A stretch of 64,000 nt of DNA from CAVQCX01 sp963711095 (GTDB taxonomy: Bacteria; Pseudomonadota; Gammaproteobacteria; Chromatiales; Chromatiaceae), in NCBI GenBank assembly GCA_963711095.1, contig CAVQCX010000017.1, positions 62,001 through 126,000 of the forward strand, given 5' to 3'. Of the stretch, positions 33,928 to 44,330 are shown piece by piece. The notes below the pieces were generated by a model. That model was not told the origin of the DNA, made no database searches, and worked only from the letters and a program-made list of their open reading frames with translations. Within the stretch, counting starts at the first letter, position 1, and each line of letters begins with the position of its first letter. The position numbers and the translations under genes were made by a program.

Positions 33928-35484
33928 GTGCGTGACAATGACGCCACGTCCGGGAAGCCCGACCTTGTCGCGCTGGCCGCTTGCGCGCCCGACGATTGGG
34001 ACGCTCTCCTGCGGGTCGTCGAACGCTTTCCCGTCTTGACGGGCGGGCGCGATCCACGTGAGACCCGGGAGAATCGCGAGCGACAGCGCGAGCTCATCCG
34101 ACTCCTGACGCCGTGTACCCCCGGACTCATCAGGATTCTCGAGACCCTGCCGGAGAAGCTCGCGCATCCCGACGACACTACCTACGACTGGTGCATTCGC
34201 GCGGGTCTCGCCGCGTTCGTGCTGGGCGAGATCGGCGCCCCCGCGGAGGCTGCGGTGCCAGCGCTCATCCGGGCGATGCACGCCGATCAGCGGGGCGTCG
34301 GTCAGTTTGCCGGACCGGCACTCGGCGAGATCGGTGGGGAGGAGGCGATTCGGGAGTTGAACCGCGTGTGGTTCTCGGGCTGGGATCGGAAGCTGTGCGG
34401 AGGCATTGACTGGGCCCTGGAGCATCTGGGCTCGCGAGCATATCCCGTCCTCCTTCAGATCGTTCAGGAACCAGACGCCCTGGCCCGCGCGCGGGCGTTA
34501 CACAGTCTCCGCAGGGCCGGCTATCCGGCGGCGGACTTGGTGTGGTTGATCGCCGGCCTGATGCAGAACGAGCAACCGGCGCACGTCAAGGAACAAGCCG
34601 CATGTATTCTCGCTGATGCCTTGCACTATTTGGATCTGGGGGCTTCCGATCTCGATGCAAGAGCGCGCGATTGCGCCGCTCGCGAGCTTGCCAAAACCGG
34701 GGGGCGGGCCGCCATCGAGGCGCTGCTCGCCGCTGTGCCCGGGGATCCCGAGCAGACTGCACCGGCGGTGGCAAGGGCCTTGCTCCAGTTGCTCGACGAG
34801 ACCGCGGTGGAGCTCCTGACCTTTGCCCTCGCCAGCGCCGACACCGAGTTGCGAGAAGGTGCCGTTCGCGGCGTGGGAGGCTTGGAAACGAGCTGGTCCG
34901 AGGCGGCGAGTGCACTGCCGACGGACGGTGTATTGGGCACAACCGAGGCGGCCGGCGTGCGGACGCTGTTTCAGGCGATCCGAAGAAAGGAAAACCTCCT
35001 TCGACGGCTCTGCGCGGCCACGCCGTTGGAGGAGCGCACGGCGTTCTGCCAGTACGAGCCGATCGCGGCGAGGGGGACGGTCGAACGGCTGACTCCCTAC
35101 TTGAGACACCAGGAAGCCGGGATGCGCGCGGCGGCAGCGCGAGCGTTGGCGCGTTTCCGCCGCGACGACCGGGCCTTTGAGCCACTGAAGAATGCCTTGG
35201 CCGATGACGACGCCGAGGTACGCGCGGAGGTGGTGAGAGCCTTCGGCTCGCTCGGCTTCTCGGGCACGGCCGCCATAATCCTTCCCCTGCTGAGCGACGC
35301 GGACCGCAATGTCCGCTGGGAGGCGCTGGATGCGCTGGGGAATCTGGGGAGCCGTGAGGTGATCGGATCGCTGGAGAAGGTCGCGTCAACCGATCCGGAC
35401 GACGAGATTCGCGCTCGCGCAGCGCTGCACGCCAAGAGGCTGCGCAACCGGACAGAAACAGCCGACTCAAATCGAGTCGGGTGA
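33928..35484 (+). CDS. HEAT-repeat protein
   Basis: 518 aa, essentially all HEAT/PBS-lyase-type helical repeats: FVLGEIGAPAEAAVPALIRAM, ARALARFRRDDRAFEPLKNALADDDAEVRAEVVRAFGSLG, and WEALDALGNLGSREVIGSLEKV are clear units, densest at the C-terminus. Such solenoids are protein-interaction scaffolds; a phycobilin-lyase-like role cannot be inferred. No signal peptide. GTG start with GAGGTG upstream. Composition is normal for the chromosome, so the mobile island ends before it. Confidence 0.85.
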   Translation: MRDNDATSGKPDLVALAACAPDDWDALLRVVERFPVLTGGRDPRETRENRERQRELIRLLTPCTPGLIRILETLPEKLAHPDDTTYDWCIRAGLAAFVLGEIGAPAEAAVPALIRAMHADQRGVGQFAGPALGEIGGEEAIRELNRVWFSGWDRKLCGGIDWALEHLGSRAYPVLLQIVQEPDALARARALHSLRRAGYPAADLVWLIAGLMQNEQPAHVKEQAACILADALHYLDLGASDLDARARDCAARELAKTGGRAAIEALLAAVPGDPEQTAPAVARALLQLLDETAVELLTFALASADTELREGAVRGVGGLETSWSEAASALPTDGVLGTTEAAGVRTLFQAIRRKENLLRRLCAATPLEERTAFCQYEPIAARGTVERLTPYLRHQEAGMRAAAARALARFRRDDRAFEPLKNALADDDAEVRAEVVRAFGSLGFSGTAAIILPLLSDADRNVRWEALDALGNLGSREVIGSLEKVASTDPDDEIRARAALHAKRLRNRTETADSNRVG

Positions 35485-35651
35485 ATTCCGTGGAGGTCCG
35501 GTACCGGGACCGGGGTCGGCGCTCTTGATGCTCGGCCGTTATTGCGGGGGACAGTCATCAGCCCCTCCGCGCCCGCACTAGCGGGCTCAGTGGCAGTTCT
35601 TCGACTGAGCTTGCCATAGGATTCGTCTCTTCCGTTGCGGGTAGCTCAGCC

Positions 35652-37541
<1,890 letters not shown>

Positions 37542-37587
37542 GCTGGTGCTCCTCAGGGAGGGAAGGCGAGCGCTCACTTAGGGCGTT

Positions 37588-37670
37588 CAGCTTCCCTACG
37601 CCGGTGTTAACCGGGTCAGGTTCGAAGGGTCTCTCTCAGCCCGCATCAGGCTCCGCGGGCACCCCTAGCT
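37588..37670 (-). promoter_or_regulatory. TPP riboswitch (THI element) of thiC
   Basis: On the minus strand the conserved blocks appear in order: GGGGTGCCC, GCCTGATGCGGGCTGAGA, ACCCTTCGAACCTGA and CCGGTTAACACCGGCGTAGGGAA. These form the pyrimidine- and pyrophosphate-sensor arms. The aptamer ends about 45 bp before the thiC start, consistent with translational control or control near the ribosome-binding site. Confidence 0.95.
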
Positions 37671-37829
37671 GTGCTTCAAAGCCGACAACTTTCTTCGCCC
37701 TCCCTGGCGCCATTGGGGGGCATGGGTCGCCCCACCGGCCCGTCTTTCCGGCAGACTGCTCGGCATGGCTGACGGTAGCGCACGGTTAATGGCTTTGCAA
37801 GGCGTCGGCGCCACGCCTGCGGAGGGCGG

Positions 37830-38165
37830 TCAGGGCTCCCGGGTGACCCACCCGGGGATCGGGTCCGCCTCCTGGGCGGGATGGGCGAGATCCCAAGCAC
37901 TCGTGCGGGTGCTCTGCCGCACCAGGGCGACCACCCAGCCGCCCAGGGCCCGTGCGATGGAGGAGACCCCCAGATCGTGGAGCATGGATGCGGCGATCAG
38001 ATCGTCGATGCGCGGCTGCCATCATGGCGACACGCTTGCCGTGGTACATGTCATCGACCCTCACCAGATCCGGGGCATCCGACAGGGCGAAGACGGCTTG
38101 GCGAAGATTGATCTTAAAGGCCAAGGTGCAGCTCCAGGCGGAAACACCGGGAAGGCCCCGGGGCA
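37830..38165 (-). pseudogene. HD-GYP-type phosphodiesterase remnant
   Basis: INLRQAVFALSDAPDLVRVDDMYHGKRVAMMAA is the start of an HD-GYP-like domain (compare the common ALDLVGVDDVHHGKRVAYMA). The frame then shifts, and DDLIAASMLHDLGVSS carries the HD dyad in the next frame, after which the sequence runs to an early stop at 37830. The HD pair survives but the GYP part is gone. Identification is from motif memory. Confidence 0.5.
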
Positions 38166-38239
38166 GGGCTGATCCGTTCTGGATACATACCTGCTTGGCA
38201 TTCAACCAGATACCCGTCATTCCGGCCAGGTAACCGGAG

Positions 38240-38489
38240 AAGTAGCACATGGACGTGCTGTTTACGGAGCTAAGGATGCAGAAGTAGCACATGGACGTGC
38301 TGTTTATGGAGCTAAGGACGCAGAAGTAGCACATGGACGTGCTGTTTACGGAGCTAAGGACGCAGAAGTAGCACATGGACGTGCTGTTTACGGAGCTAAG
38401 GACGCAGAAAGTAGCACATGGACGTGCTGTTTACGGAGCTAAGGACGGAAGTAGCACATGGACGTGCTGTTTACGGAGCTAAGGACGCA
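38240..38489. repeat. Six tandem 42-bp repeats
   Basis: The unit AAGTAGCACATGGACGTGC plus TGTTTACGGAGCTAAGGACGCAG occurs six times, at 38240, 38282, 38324, 38366, 38409 and 38449. Units 1-4 are nearly identical; unit 4 is followed by one extra base and unit 5 lacks two. Each contains the hairpin AGCAC-ATGGAC-GTGCT. 42 bp is a multiple of three, so the minus strand reads MCYFCVLSSVNSTS repeated, but indels break this frame and no real gene is evident. There are no unique spacers, so it is not CRISPR. Confidence 0.9.
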
Positions 38490-38589
38490 ATCCGGATGCC
38501 AGGGATGCATATCCACTTACCATCAGGACATTACGATCTCTGGATTCCCACTTCCGCGGGAATGACAGCGCAGAGCGGCGAAATTCCGG

Positions 38590-38720
38590 CTAGCAGCCTG
38601 TCGGACTTTCTCTGCAAGTCATTGATTTATAAAGAATCACTATTTTGGTGCAAGGTTGAGAATTCTTTATATTTCAATTGGTTACGCTTTCCAAGAAGCC
38701 TAAGTCCGACAGGCTGCTAG
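38590..38720. mobile_element. 131-bp MITE with GCAGCCTGTCGGACTT ends
   Basis: Perfect 19-bp terminal inverted repeats, CTAGCAGCCTGTCGGACTT and its complement, bound an AT-rich interior without coding capacity. This terminus is a common insertion-sequence end in proteobacteria; no autonomous copy is in the window. Confidence 0.85.
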
Positions 38721-38904
38721 AACAGATCCGCCTTGGGCCCCGGGGGGAAAGCGCTTGATTATCCTGGATCTTTAGAGGAGCCGCCTCGCGTCATTATTTG
38801 AGTGTAACCCAGTGCCACGCGCCCCCAGCCTTGCCTGCGCCCGCCAAACCCCCTAAGCTACGGGCCCGTTTCAGGCTGTGGCCAGCTCGGTCGAGGGGTG
38901 CAAC

Positions 38905-39564
38905 ATGGCGCAGAGCGCGTTGGATCAGGCCCGATTCAACATGATCCATCAGCAGATCCGCCCTTGGGAGGTGCTGGACCGCCGGGTCATCGCTGTGATC
39001 TCCGAGGTCCCGCGCGAGCGCTTCGTGCCCCGGAGCTACACCGGACTCGCTTTCGCAGACACCGAGATCCCGATCGGCCAGGGCCAGCGCATGATGGCCC
39101 CCAAGATCGAGGCCCGCATGCTCCAGGCCCTGGACGTGCAGCCCAGCGATCGGGCCCTGGAGATCGGCACCGGCAGCGGCTACATCACCGCCTGCCTGGC
39201 CCGCCTGGGCCGTAAGGTCAGCAGCCTGGAGATCCACGCCGACCTGCTCGACCAGGCGGGAGCGCGGCTGGCCGAGCTGGGTGTAGCCAACCTCGAGCTG
39301 CGCAACGCCGATGCACTAGCCGAGATCCCCCAGGGCCCATTCGATGTAATGGCTGTCACCGGCTCGCTGCCGATGCGCGATGACCGGCTCCGACACCGTC
39401 TCGCGCAGGGCGGTCGGTTGTTCGTGGTGGTCGGAGCGGCTCCGGTCATGGAGGCCCTGCTCATCACCCGGGTCGGCGAGAACGCCTGGAAAGAGGAATC
39501 GCTGTTCGAGACCGAGCTGGCCCCGCTGCTCAACGCCCCTCGCCCGGAGCGCTTCCAGTTCTGA
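38905..39564 (+). CDS. Protein-L-isoaspartate O-methyltransferase-like protein
   Basis: 219 aa. SAM-binding Rossmann fold with motif I ALEIGTGSGYITACLARLG (about 76-94) and the PCMT-like lead-in RFVPRSYTGLAFADTEIPIGQGQRMMAPKIEARMLQAL. Canonical PCMT repairs isoaspartyl residues; this shorter relative, common next to respiratory or TolC genes in proteobacteria, may differ in substrate. The ATG at 38905 has GAGGGG upstream. It is followed 19 bp later by the rhodanese gene, probably one operon. Confidence 0.85.
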   Translation: MAQSALDQARFNMIHQQIRPWEVLDRRVIAVISEVPRERFVPRSYTGLAFADTEIPIGQGQRMMAPKIEARMLQALDVQPSDRALEIGTGSGYITACLARLGRKVSSLEIHADLLDQAGARLAELGVANLELRNADALAEIPQGPFDVMAVTGSLPMRDDRLRHRLAQGGRLFVVVGAAPVMEALLITRVGENAWKEESLFETELAPLLNAPRPERFQF

Positions 39565-39583
39565 GCCGCGCACGGGGCGCATC

Positions 39584-39910
39584 ATGCGCAATCTGAGCCC
39601 TCGCGAGATCAAGGACCGCCTGGAGACCAGCCGCACCGGGCCTCTGCTGCTCGACGTGCGCGAGCCCTGGGAATTCCGCATCTGCCGCCTGGCAGGCGCG
39701 GCGCTGATCCCCATGCGCGACATCCCGCGCGCGGTCACCGAGGCGGAAATCGAGCGCGGCCGCCAGATCATCGTCATCTGTCATCACGGTATCCGCAGCC
39801 GCCAGGTCGCGCTCTACCTGGAGCACATGGGCTACCCGGACGTGATCAATCTCCAAGGGGGCGTCGACGCCTGGGCCCGGGACGTCGACCCCTCGATGCC
39901 CACTTACTGA
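39584..39910 (+). CDS. Single-domain rhodanese-like protein
   Basis: 108 aa. One rhodanese domain: LLDVREPWEFRICRLAGAALIPM, the active-site loop CHHGIRS (Cys nucleophile) and YPDVINLQGGVDAWA. It would carry persulfide sulfur in the cytoplasm. The loop CHHGxRS is the usual variant in gammaproteobacterial single-domain proteins. Co-directional with the PCMT-like gene. Confidence 0.9.
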   Translation: MRNLSPREIKDRLETSRTGPLLLDVREPWEFRICRLAGAALIPMRDIPRAVTEAEIERGRQIIVICHHGIRSRQVALYLEHMGYPDVINLQGGVDAWARDVDPSMPTY

Positions 39911-40109
39911 GATCTCGCTGCGCCCCCCGCCGGCGACCGGCGATGGGCCGATCTCGCCGCGGCGCTGCGCGAGTCCGCCGCGCCGCCATGCCTTTGACCC
40001 GCCGCCGCACCGGGTGCAGACTGGGCCCTCGCCCCACCGCTGTGCACGGACCGGCCGGCGACCGGCGTCCATCCCAAGCCTTCGCGATCAGCTCAGGGAG
40101 TCTTACGCC

Positions 40110-40694
40110 ATGAAAACCCCTACCTCGATGTCCAAGCTCGAGCTGTGCAATGCCGGATCCGGTCAGCTCATCGTCGTCGACGTGCAGGATCGCCTGAGCC
40201 GGGCCATGCCTCACGACTGCCTGGCGCCGGTGTTGCAACAGATCGGGCGCTTGCTGGACGCGGCCCAGCTTCTCGGCATCCCGGTGATCGCCACCCGCCA
40301 GTATCCCCAGGGCCTGGGGCCCGCCCGGCCGGAGCTGACCGACCATCTGCCACCGGGGCTGGAGCCGATCGACAAGACCTGCTTCTCGTGCTGCTCGGCG
40401 AGCGGCTTCGAGCGGATGCTCGCCAAGCGCGAGGAGCGGCCCCAGATCATACTGGCGGGGCTGGAGTGCCACATCTGTGTGCTGCAGACCGCTGCCGGCC
40501 TCCAGCACTGGGGCTACCGGGTGTTCGTGGCCGGTGACGCCGTGTGCTCACGCACCCCGTCGCACCGGGCCAATGCCCTGGAGCGCATGCGCGACGGCGG
40601 TATCACCGTGACCAACACCGAGTCGGTGGTCTTCGAGTGGCTGGGCGACGCGACCCACCCGCAATTCAAAGATCTGTCCCGGATGTTTCGCTGA
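40110..40694 (+). CDS. Isochorismatase-family cysteine hydrolase
   Basis: 194 aa. Catalytic triad candidates: Asp in VVDVQDRL, Lys in IDKTCFSC, and Cys in LAGLECHICVLQTAAGL, with the family cis-peptide before the Cys region. Members include nicotinamidase-like and YcaC-like hydrolases; the substrate is unknown. The ATG has a GGGAG a little upstream. Nine bases separate it from the hemerythrin gene. Confidence 0.85.
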   Translation: MKTPTSMSKLELCNAGSGQLIVVDVQDRLSRAMPHDCLAPVLQQIGRLLDAAQLLGIPVIATRQYPQGLGPARPELTDHLPPGLEPIDKTCFSCCSASGFERMLAKREERPQIILAGLECHICVLQTAAGLQHWGYRVFVAGDAVCSRTPSHRANALERMRDGGITVTNTESVVFEWLGDATHPQFKDLSRMFR

Positions 40695-40703
40695 GGCCGG
40701 AGG

Positions 40704-41246
40704 TTGAGCCCTTTTCCGCCCCCAGCTCCGGACTTCTCCGACCCGCTGGGCCTGCTGCGGGCCTGCCACCTGCGCATCCGCCAGCACTGCGAGACGTTGA
40801 TCCGGCTCGCCCAGCGCGTCACCGAGGGACCCATCGATCGGGACGCCTGCGTGACTGCGGCAACCGTGCACCGCTACTTCAGCGAGGCGGCGCCACACCA
40901 CCATGCGGACGAGGAGCTGGATCTGTTTCCCATGCTGCACCGGGATCCCGGCCTGGCACCGTTGCTGGACTCGCTGGCCCGGGAGCACCAGACACAGGCG
41001 CGGGCCTGGGACCTGCTCGGTCCTGCCCTGGCGGACCTGGAGGGCATCCTGGACCCGCTGGCCTTCGAGCACGCGGCCAAGGCGTTCGCCCGCAACCACC
41101 TGCTGCACCTGGAGACCGAGGACCGGATGCTGCTGCCGGCTGCCGAGCAGCTGCTGGATGCGAGCCAGATCCAAGCGCTGGGCGCCGCCATGGCACGGCG
41201 CCGCCAGGCCCAGTCCGATCAACGCCTCCTCCGGCGCGGCGTCTGA
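40704..41246 (+). CDS. Hemerythrin HHE-domain protein
   Basis: 180 aa. Iron-ligand residues are spread over the four helices: HLRIRQHCETL, APHHHADEELDLFPML (HxxxE-type), LAREHQTQA, and NHLLHLETEDRMLLP. Likely binds O2 or NO or buffers iron in the cytoplasm. The annotated TTG at 40704 sits immediately after GGAGG, so a start slightly further downstream is possible. Pairs with the isochorismatase gene. Confidence 0.85.
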   Translation: MSPFPPPAPDFSDPLGLLRACHLRIRQHCETLIRLAQRVTEGPIDRDACVTAATVHRYFSEAAPHHHADEELDLFPMLHRDPGLAPLLDSLAREHQTQARAWDLLGPALADLEGILDPLAFEHAAKAFARNHLLHLETEDRMLLPAAEQLLDASQIQALGAAMARRRQAQSDQRLLRRGV

Positions 41247-41261
41247 GGGCCCGGCTGCCCG

Positions 41262-42521
41262 TCACAGCAGGGCCTCGACGATGGCCATCAGCCGGTCGAG
41301 CGCACCGCGGTTCTGCTCGACCACCCGGCGACCATTTTCTCCGTAGCGGCTGCGCTCCTGAGCGCTGCCGAGCCAGCGGCCGACCAGGACAGCCAGCTCA
41401 TCGGTATTGGCCACCTGCACGGCGGCCTGGGCCTCCAGCAACAGCACTGCGATGGCGGCAAAGTTGAACATGTGCGGCCCGAACAGCACCGGCACCCCCA
41501 GGGCGGCCGGCTCCAGGACATTGTGGCCGCCATGGGGCACCAGGCTGCCGCCGACGAATGCCAGGTCAGCCCCGGCCAGAAACATGGGCAGCTCGCCCAT
41601 GCTGTCGCCCAGAAACACCCGGGTATCGGCCGCACAGGGGCGGTGCTCCGAGCGGCGCACGGTCGCGAGTCCGCGCCGCTCGCAGAGCTGGGCCACGCGG
41701 TCGAAGCGCTCGGGATGCCGGGGCACCAACACCAGCAGGGCCCGACGCATCGTCCGCAGCACCTGCTGGTGGACATCGAGCACCAGCTCGTCCTCGCCCT
41801 CTTGGGTGCTGGCGGCCACCCACACCGGGCGGTTCTGTCCCCACAGCCGCTGCAGCACCTCGCCCTGCTCGCGCACGCTGGGCGGCAGCCGGATGTCGAA
41901 CTTGATGCTGCTGGTGACCACCACGCGCTCGGGGTGCGCCCCCAGCCCGATGAAGCGTCGCGCGTCCTCGGAGGTCTGGGCAGCGATGACCGAGAGATCG
42001 CCGATCACCGAGCGAGCGAACCGCCCGAGGCGGGCGTAGCCGGCCGCCGAGCGGGCCGAGAGCCGCGCATTGGCCAGCACAGTGGCGATGCCGCGCTCCC
42101 GGCAGGCGCGCAGGATGTTCGGCCAGATCTCGGTCTCGATGAACAGCGCGACCCGGGGACGGACCCGGTCCAGGAAGCGCTCCACCGCGGGCGGAATATC
42201 ATACGGGGCGTACACGTGGACTACCGCGTCCTCGAACAGCTCGGCAACCCGCCGGGAGCCCGTCGGGGTAGTGGTGGTGATGCAGACCGGAAGCTCGGGA
42301 TACTTCTTCAGCAGGCGCCGCACCAAGGGCCCCGCGGCCTGGACCTCGCCCACGGACACCGCGTGGATCCAGATGCCGGGGCGCTCCATGCGGGGCGCGC
42401 CATAGCCGAAGCGCTCCTCCCAGCGCACCCGATAGGCAGGCGTCCTGCGGCTGCGCCACAGCAGCCGGACGGCTGCCAGCGGCAGCAAGAGATAGAGAAT
42501 GAAGGTATAGAGACGATACAT
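41262..42521 (-). CDS. waaA: 3-deoxy-D-manno-octulosonic acid transferase
   Basis: 419 aa. Adds Kdo to lipid IVA at the inner membrane. One N-terminal membrane anchor (YTFILYLLLPLAAVRLLW), then the GT-B fold with IWIHAVSVGEVQAAGPL (catalytic Glu region), ALFIETEIWPNILRACRERGI, VAASTQEGEDELVL and FVGGSLVPHGGHNVLEPAALG. The ATG at 42521 gives the conserved MYRLYTF start. It is divergent from the LPS acyltransferase gene, forming an LPS locus. Confidence 0.95.
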   Translation of the reverse strand: MYRLYTFILYLLLPLAAVRLLWRSRRTPAYRVRWEERFGYGAPRMERPGIWIHAVSVGEVQAAGPLVRRLLKKYPELPVCITTTTPTGSRRVAELFEDAVVHVYAPYDIPPAVERFLDRVRPRVALFIETEIWPNILRACRERGIATVLANARLSARSAAGYARLGRFARSVIGDLSVIAAQTSEDARRFIGLGAHPERVVVTSSIKFDIRLPPSVREQGEVLQRLWGQNRPVWVAASTQEGEDELVLDVHQQVLRTMRRALLVLVPRHPERFDRVAQLCERRGLATVRRSEHRPCAADTRVFLGDSMGELPMFLAGADLAFVGGSLVPHGGHNVLEPAALGVPVLFGPHMFNFAAIAVLLLEAQAAVQVANTDELAVLVGRWLGSAQERSRYGENGRRVVEQNRGALDRLMAIVEALL

Positions 42522-42727
42522 TGCGACCCCAGGGCTGCATGCATGGTATCCGCCCGCAATCCCTGCAACAATACGCGGCCGCGGCGGCCCCTGTCCGTCG
42601 CTACCTGTCCATTGCCGATCCGAGGTCCCCGATTGCTCCTGTCGGCCATCGAGCACAGGCCCTTCCGGCGTCTGCCGCCCTGGTTCTACCGGCGCCGCGC
42701 CCGGAGCCGCCGGGCCAAGGCACACCC

Positions 42728-43670
42728 GTGAGCGTCCCCAACGGGTCCGCCACGCGGCCGACGCTGCTCGACCGGCGTTTTCTCGCGTTCGGCTACTGGC
42801 CGACCTGGCTCGGGCTCGGCTTCCTGCGGCTGCTGCATGCCCTGCCGTTTCGGCTGCAGCTGGCCGTGGGCGCCGGACTCGGCAGCCTGGTCGGGCGGCT
42901 GCTCAAGTCGCGCCGGCGCATCACCGCCATCAATCTCGAGCCTCTGCTTCCCGGAGCTCTCCGAGGTCGAGCGGGCCCGGCTGCTCAATCGGCACATGCG
43001 CGCCCTGGGCATGGCCCTGCCCGAGACCGCCATGAGCTGGTGGGCCTCCAACGCGCGCCTGGCGCGCATGGGCGAGGTGCACGGCGTCGAGCATCTGCAC
43101 AAGGCCATGGCCGCGGGGCACGGCGTGATGCTGGTCACCGCCCACTTCAGCACCATGGAGCTCGCCGCGCACATCCTGTTCCAATACGCCGAGTTCGATG
43201 CCATGTACAAGGCGATGAAGAACAAACTGATGGACGCGGTGGTGGAGCAGGCCCGCAAGACCCGGGGCAATGCGGTGTTCCGCCGCGACGACGTGCGCGC
43301 CATGCTGCGCAGCCTGAAAAAAGGCCACGCAGTCTGGTTCGGCGCCGATCAGGACTACGGGCGCAGGCACAGCGTGTTCGCAAAGTTCTTCGGTGTGACC
43401 GCCGCCACCATCACCAGCACTGCACGCTTCGCCGGCATGAGCGGCGCGGCTGTGGTGCCCTTCTTCCCCCGGCGCCTGCCCGGGGGCCGTTACGTCATCG
43501 AGGTGCTGCCGGCGCTGCAAGGCTTCCCCAGCGGGGACGATCTCGCCGACGCCCAGCGCATCAACGACCTGATCGAGGCCGCCGCCCGCGCCGCTCCCGA
43601 GCAGTACTTTTGGATCCACCGCCGCTTCAAGACCCGCCCCGAGGGAGAGACCTCCCCCTACGCGCGCTGA
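42728..43670 (+). pseudogene. lpxL: Lipid A biosynthesis acyltransferase (LpxL/HtrB type) with a single frameshift
   Basis: The GTG-initiated frame gives FLAFGYWPTWLGLGFLRLLHALPFRLQLAVG through RRRITAINLE. One extra C near 42950 then shifts the frame, and LCFPELSEVERARLLNRHMRALGMALPETAMSWW continues to 43670. The joined protein would be about 313 aa, the family norm. It contains the HX4E acyltransferase motif TAHFSTMELA, FGADQDYG and VPFFPRRLPGG. A sequencing error is plausible, because both parts are otherwise intact and the gene is normally important. Confidence 0.85.
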
Positions 43671-43728
43671 TGGAGAACAGCCGCCGCGCCCCTCTGGATC
43701 GGCGCATCGAAGTCTCGCGGGCCATAAT

Positions 43729-43803
43729 CCTCGAAGCGGCAGTTGAACGGCCGCCAGGGTGCGTGCCGCGTGGTGTCTGGCAAGGCATAACGAGGCGGAA
43801 TAG
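43729..43803. mobile_element. CCTAGAA-type MITE, partial copy C
   Basis: CCTCGAAGCGGCAGTTGAAC and the next 55 bp match the left end of copy B almost exactly. The element is cut off after GAGGCGGAAT and joins a gene remnant. Confidence 0.8.
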
Positions 43804-43908
43804 TAGATCTATGCGCTGTTGACCGAGGGCCGCATTGACGCCTGGCTCGCCCAGGTCAAGCCCTTGCTCTTGCAAGCCACCGGGCTCGGGCAGCGCGCCG
43901 CCGTTTAG
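43804..43908 (+). pseudogene. C-terminal gene remnant behind MITE fragment
   Basis: Immediately after the MITE fragment one frame reads IYALLTEGRIDAWLAQVKPLLLQATGLGQRAAV and stops at 43906-43908. It looks like the tail of a real helical protein whose 5' part was lost when the MITE inserted or recombined. The family is not recognised. Confidence 0.35.
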
Positions 43909-43936
43909 ACCGAAGCACACAGGAGTCCCCGAGACC

Positions 43937-44239
43937 ATGTACATCGCGATGAACCGTTTCCATATCGCCCGCGGCAAGGAGCAGGCGTTCACCGAGATCT
44001 GGCGGAGCCGCGACAGCCAGCTGGCCGGCGTGCCCGGATTCAAGGCATTCCATCTGCTGCAAGGCCCCGGCGAGGGCGACTACACACTGTTTGCCTCCCA
44101 TTCGGTTTGGGATTCCGCCCAGGCGTTCGCCGACTGGACCCGATCGGAGGCCTTTCGCCAGGCCCATGCCAACGCGGGCCAGGCCCGGGAGATCTACCTG
44201 GGGCCGCCCCGCTTCGAAGGCTTCGAGGTGGTCTTGTAG
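43937..44239 (+). CDS. Antibiotic biosynthesis monooxygenase (ABM/HmoA-like) protein
   Basis: 100 aa dimeric ferredoxin-fold protein: MYIAMNRFHIARGKEQAFTEIW, GFKAFHLLQG, TLFASHSVWDSAQAFADWTRSEAF and the C-terminal FEGFEVVL. Such proteins are small cofactor-free monooxygenases or haem-degrading HmoA/HmoB types; LGPPRFEGFEVVL resembles the HmoA side. The ATG has AGGAG about 10 bp upstream. Convergent with pstB. Confidence 0.85.
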   Translation: MYIAMNRFHIARGKEQAFTEIWRSRDSQLAGVPGFKAFHLLQGPGEGDYTLFASHSVWDSAQAFADWTRSEAFRQAHANAGQAREIYLGPPRFEGFEVVL

Positions 44240-44330
44240 GCGCGATCGGGGTCGATCGAGAGAGCCCGGCCCGGGCCAGGAACGCCCTCCGAGACCGGGG
44301 GCGTCGGCACTTGGCCGAGTCCCTGCCGGG

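Noticed and set aside
38240..38489. CRISPR array
   Set aside because: Units are contiguous 42-bp copies without unique spacers, and no cas genes are present.
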